This document shows positions 40,201 through 45,465 of a stretch of DNA of 45,465 nt, one piece after another (within the stretch, counting starts at the first letter, position 1; each line of letters opens with the position of its first letter). The DNA lies in IMG/VR virus record IMGVR_UViG_3300008469_000004, positions 1 to 45,465 of that record; one strand, given 5' to 3'. Both the position numbers and the translations under genes were made by a program. Source of the stretch: a virus. The notes below the pieces were generated by a model that saw only the letters and a list, made by a program, of their open reading frames with translations, was not told the DNA's origin and made no database searches.

Positions 40201-41339
40201 GTACCAGACGAGTTGTTACACCTAGCAATAAAGTCTGTAGATGTTGCTGTAGCTACAAAAGTAGCACTTAATGATTTTATACCACTAGTTTCAATAACAG
40301 AAATATCTATATACGGAGAAACAATATAAGCTTGTACTGATCCTGAAGTGCCAAGTTCTATGTTACACGCTACCTCATACTCAGCACCTACAACTGTCTG
40401 TATGGTTTGCGTAATACCACCGTATGACGCACTAGTGTCAATTAAAGCTCTACCAGTTGAATAAGATATAGTAGAGGTATCTTGTGAGTTCCACCCACTA
40501 ACGTCACTATCAAAACCTCCATTAGTAACCAACTCACTCCCAGTAACGACAATATCACCCTTACTATGGTCTGCCTGTGTAACTAATCCATTGACTTTAT
40601 CATCAAGCAGCTCACTTGTACTGCCTTGTGCAAATGGTGCTTTAGGGAGTTGAAACTGTGGGAGTTCTTTAACGGAGATGTTGTCCAGAATGAATGGGAA
40701 TTCGCTGAAAGCATCAAATTGAAGCCTTGAATTGCTGTGAGATGGAGATACTGTGTAAGTATTCCATCCTTTATTAACCTGAGAAAAATAGTTATACCCA
40801 CCAGTACCATAACACCCTATGTTAATCCCACTTACTGATGAATAAAATGTAATCTTATATTTTTTTGTGTAACTTAAACTTAAGTTTTGATAGATATATG
40901 AACCAGATGTGAATTTTCCATCCTCTAAAACTAGGTCTGTAGCCCACCCATTAGTACCATCACTAAAGTCTCCATTAGTAATCAACTCATCACCAAGTCT
41001 ATCATGCACCCCATCACTAAACCTTACAGGATAACCTTTCTTATCTACCAGCACATCCGGCACATCAACCTCTTCAAACATATCAGCAGGTCTTATTTCA
41101 TTCACCCCATCATTAGGAATTAGCCCATGTTGTGCAAATGTAGCGTCCATATGCAAGTCCATCTCAGCATTTCTTGTTGCTTGTAGCTCTCCCGCATACT
41201 TACTTAGTTTATTACCATCTGCCTCTCCAGAACCACTACCAACATACAACTCATTAGTTACTTTATCGTATCCTAACTCCTTATCTGCCAGAGGACTATT
41301 AGGTATACCGTCTTCTGTTACTTTTACTATTGCTGCCAT
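37251..41339 (-). CDS. Large tail fibre protein with three CBM-like modules (1362 aa)
   Basis: The N-terminal 100 residues look like a fibre attachment region (KELGYDKVTNELYVGSGSG). Three modules follow at about 117-227, 265-395 and 445-575. Each starts NG-FD/S-W (ITNGDFSDGTNGW, VTNGGFDSDVSGW, VENGGFDSDLSWW) and ends in DNVSVK or DNISVK; this is the layout of CBM4/9-like jelly-roll carbohydrate-binding modules. The remaining 780 residues are beta-rich and unrecognised, with W, G, N and T rich stretches. Binding of host surface glycans is the likely role. It overlaps the previous gene as TAATG. Two modules share 540-bp-spaced DNA similarity. Confidence 0.8.
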   Translation of the reverse strand: MAAIVKVTEDGIPNSPLADKELGYDKVTNELYVGSGSGEADGNKLSKYAGELQATRNAEMDLHMDATFAQHGLIPNDGVNEIRPADMFEEVDVPDVLVDKKGYPVRFSDGVHDRLGDELITNGDFSDGTNGWATDLVLEDGKFTSGSYIYQNLSLSYTKKYKITFYSSVSGINIGCYGTGGYNYFSQVNKGWNTYTVSPSHSNSRLQFDAFSEFPFILDNISVKELPQFQLPKAPFAQGSTSELLDDKVNGLVTQADHSKGDIVVTGSELVTNGGFDSDVSGWNSQDTSTISYSTGRALIDTSASYGGITQTIQTVVGAEYEVACNIELGTSGSVQAYIVSPYIDISVIETSGIKSLSATFVATATSTDFIARCNNSSGTFYIDNVSVKLKDTAYVALQNTAAGDTLDTAGLFGVNPSRSTDELLDDSRFGLTCQNSHSKGDIVVTGNELVENGGFDSDLSWWNDVNSNFSFVSGRAYCNPTSTYAELATPVLPFIPNTEYIISFDVEIVQGQCQVVSETTSVNGSSELLITSSGTYFVPYILHDEFYSISFTSIDTVLSEFYIDNVSIKLKDQSYIATRDTADMYDNLSSDTVIPYRGYPHIVLGTGNNNATVGHYYMRNDGETDIVNGQLDDFSVTTSWLDLGTALNMSLQNPCFKAIPYVTKQAALLIEKTSAGAIQNVAKPLVNCYGEESVETYEQDIFSELGYSQKADRVYTDGNSEFILLGLKGYLNAGAYHPWFNAFGASTYLKFDGTSGNAMYWYTADARKAASLLDTLTAPTDNYPFSNGILAPDNGLIGVQYERLGRPDLKFYDKTYIEGQGGLICYAIPNALTPTYKHQEEVRRNLVDGYVENGVEIIGINTASNWQEYLTGKFRLNFGAKYLAGLGFESFMPLASPYTDIIGRNVSAPNSSQITGYVATNTGNLYYITELNIDESSADRLYIENLSGASLDDLNAGYKLVLFKKSPYLATQGSMLHTDLIGDPVPYVSTDATYIANDGNTDTDVTDMPIDTLVWNSATSTMWKTKVDTIDLADSVPSVAIEEGDNWTEVKKGYPQSMRNLLASGKGVGFMNALLVGQDGSDYTDTSTAAGTWQPILYKKVIGNLGLNIFTSNGGMSFSPYNISSSLDAVANTQSGLSVTNTDATKVSLLSYKAQNQPAIPVSTPKPIETVDRDLIASNHHSVYAYNGLTYASSSKVATGSSIEAKGVDDVQLLSGYDEEIVGDVLITVIPGKIYKAVGFSKKGYFEFINPAIYTGVYPSVYFFDETEPTVWKDVTVSLSIPKHQALTLDANSIVGSKALITQTDNATQVFTQELDYDSTAGDFGDTDTFERLTDGTLTDLNGHSVQTKVLLKGSSIKLGE

Positions 41340-42496
41340 TACCAGTCTCCATTATCTAATTTTGTATTTATTGCATCTAACTCTGTTTGTACTGCCGTAC
41401 TAATAGGCAATTCACTTGGCTCCATATTATCAAGCTTATCTGCATCAAGTCCAGAACCATCCCCATCAACTGTTTTTACGGCTGCTAATATCTCACTAGC
41501 AGTTTGGTCTGCCGTTGCACCTGTTTCTATGCCGTTAAGTTTATCTTTCTCAGTAGTAGTATAATTATTATCAGTATGAACATATGAGCTATCTATTACA
41601 GTATTGATATCATACGACTGCACAGTAGAGCCAATGTCACCATCTTTCAGCGTTGTACTATCATCATATACAGTATCTGTAAACACAGCATTTGCCGGAA
41701 CTGCCGTTTCTACAGTTAAGTTATTCACTTTAGCAGCGTTTATTCCTAGCGCATCTATATCTGCTTTTGTCTGGTCTCCCGTATTGATCCCAGATTGATT
41801 ATTTAACTTAGTTTTATCCCCATCAACAAATGCCCCTTCAGCCAAGGTATCTTGCTTTACATCCAAAGCCGTTTGCACTGCCGTACTTACAGGCTTATCA
41901 GCGTCACTAGTGTTGTCTACAGCTCCTAACCCTACTTGTAGTTTAGTAACACTATGAGGATTACCACTATTATTTTTATGTGCCACTAACGAGTCATTAA
42001 CTGTCTTTCCTTGTAGAGCACTTAGTGCGTCTGTAGTTGACTCACTACTGAGCGTATTGTTTACTACTACTTGCGTGTCATCTAGCAACGCGCTCATATC
42101 TACAGTAAATATGCTCCCATCATCCCTGCTAAACGTAGCTATGCCTGTAGCGCCATCTAATACTCCACTAGTCAATCTAGCCAAGTTTGTGTCATCTAAA
42201 TATAGTGATAAGTCAATATTAACATCATTGCCATTTTCATCTGTATAAGTAAGAATATTAGCAGTAACAGACAATGCAGTTACTGTTTCACTCTGCAGGG
42301 CTGACCCAACTAGCGCTTTTTCGCTATCTGTATACTTATTTGTATTAGCTAAGCCCTCATAGAGCGCTTCTATTTCACTTGCCGTCTGATCAGCAGTCGC
42401 TCCAGTTTCTATGTTATCTAGTTTATTAACATCAATTTGATTACTGACAGCGTCATGAATCAGAGGATCTAAGTTTAATCTTGCTACTTCAGCCAT
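41339..42496 (-). CDS. Tail fibre protein with repeat motifs (385 aa)
   Basis: I place the start at ATG 42496 (MAEVARLNL), which overlaps the preceding stop as TAATG; a GTG two codons earlier is the alternative. The motif KLDNIETGATADQTASEIEAL near the start recurs near residue 330 as KLNGIETGATADQTASEI. The centre contains SGNPHSVTKLQVGLGAVDNTSD, a widespread phage tail-fibre repeat. The protein ends LDNGDW. Such short helical/beta repeats trimerise to form shafts. It is likely a shaft or adaptor between tail and the large fibre. Confidence 0.78.
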   Translation of the reverse strand: MAEVARLNLDPLIHDAVSNQIDVNKLDNIETGATADQTASEIEALYEGLANTNKYTDSEKALVGSALQSETVTALSVTANILTYTDENGNDVNIDLSLYLDDTNLARLTSGVLDGATGIATFSRDDGSIFTVDMSALLDDTQVVVNNTLSSESTTDALSALQGKTVNDSLVAHKNNSGNPHSVTKLQVGLGAVDNTSDADKPVSTAVQTALDVKQDTLAEGAFVDGDKTKLNNQSGINTGDQTKADIDALGINAAKVNNLTVETAVPANAVFTDTVYDDSTTLKDGDIGSTVQSYDINTVIDSSYVHTDNNYTTTEKDKLNGIETGATADQTASEILAAVKTVDGDGSGLDADKLDNMEPSELPISTAVQTELDAINTKLDNGDW

Positions 42497-43242
42497 TACC
42501 ACTCTCCTTCTGTAGCTTGTGAGCTAGGTATATGATCTACTAACGTTATTACTAAGTCTGTGCCGTCTAAACTAAAGTCATACACTGGTGTCATTCCATC
42601 TACTCCATTAGCCCCTGCAGCCCCTCGAGGTACAGTCAGCATATTTGTTGCATTATTGTATACTACTTCACTCCCTGCTACCCCAGTGCTAACTGTAAGC
42701 GTATGCAAGTCATTTGCAATAGCGCTCACATTAGTTTCGGAAATAACTGCGGCTTGCCTACTAGCTTCACTAGCATTAGCGCTAGCCAGTGCTTCCGCTG
42801 CCTTAGCAGTAGCGATTACAGCATTATCATCTGCTAATAGTATCTCTGTAATATTTGGCACTACTTGCGCATTTATGTTAACCATAGCTTCGTTATTACT
42901 TGCTACTGTAGTTACATCTGCACTTATATTAGCTACAGTAACTACCTCATCCCTTATACCAGCTACAGTTACTAGGTTGCCACTAATATCTGCTAAATCG
43001 GTAATATCAGTAGCCATACTAGCGACTGTAATTACATCTTGTATTTCAGTGCTTACTGTAACTACATCAGTAATATTATTATTTACTACATTTATACTAC
43101 CTATAGAAGGTTCTACTGTAACAATACTGTCAATATTATCAGCTACTAATTTTATGTTGTCATATTTAGTCTCTACTTCTCTGGAAATACTTACGTCAAT
43201 ACTCTCTTGACCTTCTATGTTATAAAAGCTACTTCTTCTCAT
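42496..43242 (-). CDS. Tail appendage protein with VVTVA repeats (248 aa)
   Basis: Residues about 30-135 repeat a 12-15 residue theme of VVTVASxxxDIT (VVTVSTEIQDVITVASMATD, NLVTVAGIRDEVVTVANIS), which forms parallel coiled or beta-helical trimeric stalks in phage fibres. An Ala-rich coiled coil follows (AKAAEALASANASEASRQAA), then a short collagen-like PRGAAGANGVDG and a C-terminal strand region ending EGEW. It is a fibre component and leads into the next fibre gene with a TAATG overlap. Confidence 0.75.
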   Translation of the reverse strand: MRRSSFYNIEGQESIDVSISREVETKYDNIKLVADNIDSIVTVEPSIGSINVVNNNITDVVTVSTEIQDVITVASMATDITDLADISGNLVTVAGIRDEVVTVANISADVTTVASNNEAMVNINAQVVPNITEILLADDNAVIATAKAAEALASANASEASRQAAVISETNVSAIANDLHTLTVSTGVAGSEVVYNNATNMLTVPRGAAGANGVDGMTPVYDFSLDGTDLVITLVDHIPSSQATEGEW

Positions 43243-43243
43243 T

Positions 43244-43906
43244 TTATACGAACCCTTTTAATTGCACAGATTCACTCACAGTGTCATCTGCAGTAAGCAC
43301 GCCAAGGCGTTCTGCCATATTACAAGCATTGAAGTATCTAGTCAAGTGTGTGTTATTCTCAGCTTGTATGTTACCGTTCACAGCACCGTGTGCTCTATAC
43401 CCTATATAATGTAAAGCTGCTTCTAATAATTGCATAGGCAACTGCACTTCCGTATCTACTGCGTTTCCATTACCGTCATCTACAAACGTCACTAATGGCG
43501 GATTAGTCCTGTAGATTACAGAAATGTAAGAGTTCTTTTCCACTAACGGTACTTGTATCTGATTATAAGCTACAGTAAATATACTTAGCGGATCTGACTC
43601 GTCATTAATAGTTATTTCTGATCCATCTTCATTTAGTGCATATTCTATCGACATAAACTGGCTATCGTCCATAGGCTGCCCAGCTACTCTTACATCATCA
43701 TCACTGCTATCCATTGTATATACAGTCTTAGTTAAGTCTGGCCTTAGTGTTATTATTGCTTCTTCGGTAGCTAACACAAATCTATTGTACAGCGCTATCA
43801 TTGCCAAGTTTAAGTATGTTATTACCTTCTTGTCTGTCTTGTCTTTTTTAGATATTGCATCTAGCTCCCCAGCCCTAGCCTGCTCTAATATCAAAGATAA
43901 CTTCAT
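43244..43906 (-). CDS. Head-tail adaptor/connector protein (220 aa)
   Basis: The pattern is one seen in podovirus and other phage adaptor proteins (DUF6682-like): a short N-terminal helix (LSLILEQARAGELD), a helix KVITYLNLAMIALYNRF, a beta-rich centre and a C-terminal helical pair LLEAALHYIGYRAHGAVNGN, then ENNTHLTRYFNAC. It likely sits below the portal as an adaptor joining tail to head. It has its own promoter motif upstream and a GGGAGAACCA ribosome site. Confidence 0.7.
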   Translation of the reverse strand: MKLSLILEQARAGELDAISKKDKTDKKVITYLNLAMIALYNRFVLATEEAIITLRPDLTKTVYTMDSSDDDVRVAGQPMDDSQFMSIEYALNEDGSEITINDESDPLSIFTVAYNQIQVPLVEKNSYISVIYRTNPPLVTFVDDGNGNAVDTEVQLPMQLLEAALHYIGYRAHGAVNGNIQAENNTHLTRYFNACNMAERLGVLTADDTVSESVQLKGFV

Positions 43907-43929
43907 TGGTTCTCCCTTTATTTTGCCCC

Positions 43930-43951
43930 ATTATACTAAACCTTTCCTTGT
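43930..43951 (-). promoter_or_regulatory. Late promoter motif upstream of the adaptor gene
   Basis: The - strand reads ACAAGG, 10 bases, TATAAT, then G; only three of six bases match TTAAGC, so this is the weakest copy. It lies in the 56-base gap between the 149-aa gene and the adaptor and would drive the fibre genes. Confidence 0.42.
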
Positions 43952-43962
43952 ACTCTGCTTAA

Positions 43963-44412
43963 CTACAGCAGCGATGCTCCGTAGACGTCTGCTTTCGTAG
44001 CTAACTTATCTAACTTAGCGCTCTCTTCCGTAGTTAACCCACTAACGCCAGTCTCCATAAGCACACTCTCTGTGTAGATAGGTACAATCTGGTTTATCCC
44101 AATTCTGTAAGTGCCAATAGTGTCCGTAAACGCTTCACTACTATCATCAGTCAACAGTATACCATCTACCTTAAGCGTATGATTAGCTTCTTGAGGTCTT
44201 ATCTTCCATCCATTCAACAAAAAGAAATACGGAGTAATAATATTATTACCAATCGTAGGGTCACCACCAACCACTCTAAATGCTTGTGCATACTTACTAT
44301 TATCACTTAACAACATCCACTCTTTCCACATACTATACATAGCTTTGACATTTAGTGACGTAGTACCTGCGTCACAAATTATAAGCTTATTAGGTCCATC
44401 AAAAGTTACCAT
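43963..44412 (-). CDS. Conserved phage virion protein (149 aa)
   Basis: Several blocks look like a family of phage structural proteins I have seen in many tailed phages: VTFDGPNKLIICDAGTTSL, YSMWKEWMLLSDNSKYAQAF, FFLLNGWKIRPQEANHTLKV, and a closing GLTTEESAKLDKLATK. The last part resembles the short LTxEESAKL coiled segments of fibre-associated proteins. The role is likely a tail or baseplate component. It starts one base after the stop of the 65-aa gene. Confidence 0.72.
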   Translation of the reverse strand: MVTFDGPNKLIICDAGTTSLNVKAMYSMWKEWMLLSDNSKYAQAFRVVGGDPTIGNNIITPYFFLLNGWKIRPQEANHTLKVDGILLTDDSSEAFTDTIGTYRIGINQIVPIYTESVLMETGVSGLTTEESAKLDKLATKADVYGASLL

Positions 44413-44413
44413 A

Positions 44414-44611
44414 TTAAACCTCTACTACTTTTACTAATACTTCATAATTTGTACAAAAGAAAGTGATATACTGCCCTTTAGCTTTTATCTCTTCAACAGT
44501 AAAAGTAGTACCTTTGTGCGTTATCTTTTCACCTACTGGTATAATACCATCAGTCTCAACTACTTCACCTACATACTTTCCGTCTGTTGTTTCTAATATT
44601 TTAAATTTCAT
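44414..44611 (-). CDS. Small beta-rich hypothetical protein (65 aa)
   Basis: A short protein with beta-strand-like blocks (MKFKILETTDGKYVGEVVET, GTTFTVEEI, YITFFCTNYEVLVKVVEV). The ribosome site AGGAGATAGG is at good spacing to ATG 44611. It lies between two virion protein genes and starts 8 bases past the upstream stop. No family is recognised. Confidence 0.58.
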   Translation of the reverse strand: MKFKILETTDGKYVGEVVETDGIIPVGEKITHKGTTFTVEEIKAKGQYITFFCTNYEVLVKVVEV

Positions 44612-44619
44612 CCTATCTC

Positions 44620-45465
44620 CTAAATGCTGTTAATATCTAAAGCCCAGAAGCCGCATTTATTTGCAACTGTAGATGAGTTACCATTACCATCATCTCCAGC
44701 ATCAAATGAGTTAAACTGAACCGTATTTCCACCAGCCAAGTAGTACACCCCAAGTACACCCATAGCCATATCCCAAGTGTCTGTGCTTGATTGGTCGTTA
44801 CGCTGATAGCTACCTGACTCACCAACTTTTTGGTCTACACCATCTATTATAAACTTCATACCTCTTGTCATACGAGTACCACCTGACTGTGCAGTATTTG
44901 TAACAAAGGCAGATGCTCCCATAATCCAATACCCATCTGTATTACAAGTTAATTGTGAGCTACTATCTTTGGTAAATTCAGTAGCAGTATTTAACTCATC
45001 TCTTACAAGGTTTAGAGCAGTATCTGTTGTAGGGGTTACTAATTGACCGCCTGTACCATCATAGGCAGAATAAAAGTTAGCACCAGTCACATCTAGTATA
45101 AACACACTACTTGTATCAACTCTTCTAACAACTGAACCATCACTAAGTGCTTGACCTCTTTGGGCAAACAATTCTAGCGTTTCATCTGAACCACCCGTCT
45201 GATACATAAACATATTACCAATATCACCAAACTCATCGCTTGATTGTCTCATATAAGCATAGCTAAATGAAGTTGGTATATCTACACCACCTATCTGTGC
45301 TTTTGAGACTCTTTGTGTTCTTGCGCTTCCAGTGTAGTTTGCTAGTGATATTCCATAAGATACTAGATATGTTTTATTTGCTTTTAGTGTAAACGTATTA
45401 CCACTCTTAGTTATACTTGTACCTTGCGAAGCTAATTGAGTATCCCAAGTTATTGTATTCCAAGT
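44620..45465 (-). CDS. Jelly-roll-like appendage protein (5' end outside the window)
   Basis: The frame stays open from ATG 45252 to the right edge, so that ATG is internal and the gene begins beyond the window; 281 residues are visible. The newly seen part reads TWNTITWDTQLASQGTSITK, then TFTLKANKTYLVSYGISL, and SARTQRVSKAQIGGVD. FTLKANKTYLVSYGI resembles the core strands of C1q/TNF-like jelly-rolls, which form trimeric tips of phage fibres and spore filaments. A second, similar block lies near DTALNLVRDE and WIMGASAFV. It is likely a surface tip protein; the family is tentative. Confidence 0.55.
   Translation of the reverse strand, partial: TWNTITWDTQLASQGTSITKSGNTFTLKANKTYLVSYGISLANYTGSARTQRVSKAQIGGVDIPTSFSYAYMRQSSDEFGDIGNMFMYQTGGSDETLELFAQRGQALSDGSVVRRVDTSSVFILDVTGANFYSAYDGTGGQLVTPTTDTALNLVRDELNTATEFTKDSSSQLTCNTDGYWIMGASAFVTNTAQSGGTRMTRGMKFIIDGVDQKVGESGSYQRNDQSSTDTWDMAMGVLGVYYLAGGNTVQFNSFDAGDDGNGNSSTVANKCGFWALDINSI

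Noticed and set aside
1-45465. tRNA genes, CRISPR arrays, integrase or attachment sites
   Set aside because: None recognised by reading; no integrase-like protein among the frames, so nothing points to a temperate life style in this window.

Overview
The window is part of a double-stranded DNA phage genome, AT-rich by eye (about 40% GC), and the layout points to a relative of the N4-like podoviruses (Schitoviridae). The evidence is a major capsid protein resembling the N4-gp56 family, a portal upstream of it, and a 3277-residue protein at the end of the structural cluster where N4 carries its virion RNA polymerase. I identified no host genes, tRNAs, CRISPR array or insertion sequences. The host cannot be named from the sequence.

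Left arm (1-4012, + strand): a metabolic/early-type operon. It holds the C-terminal end of a ribonucleotide reductase large subunit, a cysteine-rich zf-like protein, two small unknowns (one with a zinc ribbon), a ClpP-like serine protease, a PIN-PhoH ATPase, a small unknown, a MazG-like nucleotide pyrophosphohydrolase and a 49-residue membrane protein. A 71-base element that can fold into a three-way junction lies between PhoH and the next gene.

Right arm (4020-45465, - strand, transcribed right to left and converging on the left arm near 4015): the virion and lysis genes. In transcription order they are a jelly-roll-like appendage protein running in from outside the window, small virion proteins, a head-tail adaptor, tail fibre proteins, a lysis and envelope block (DUF1353, two lipoproteins, holin, T4-type lysozyme), a zinc-finger GIY-YIG-like endonuclease, portal, scaffold, major capsid, a HeH/LEM-like protein, a six-unit repeat protein, a DUF4214-like tail protein, a collagen-like fibre, an HNH endonuclease, three internal virion proteins and the giant protein.

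The main result is the giant protein (4020-13853). Its centre carries all the signature motifs of a T7/N4-type single-subunit RNA polymerase: a DxxGR-like motif at 1418, DASASG at 1565, R1647/K1651/Y1659, and HD at 1865-1866. On the N side is a lysozyme/transglycosylase-like domain (E284). On the C side are a complete DEDDh exonuclease active site (D2002, E2004, D2113, H2161, D2166) and an HEVEH metallopeptidase-like motif (2289-2293). This suggests a polymerase that is packaged, passes the envelope and enters the cell with the DNA, carrying a nuclease and perhaps a protease.

Six intergenic sites on the - strand share a motif, TTAAGC-N10-TATAATR, with no usual -35 box; these are proposed late promoters. 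The one in front of the giant gene sits inside a 14-bp inverted repeat that would partly cover the ribosome binding site in read-through transcripts but not in transcripts started at that promoter.
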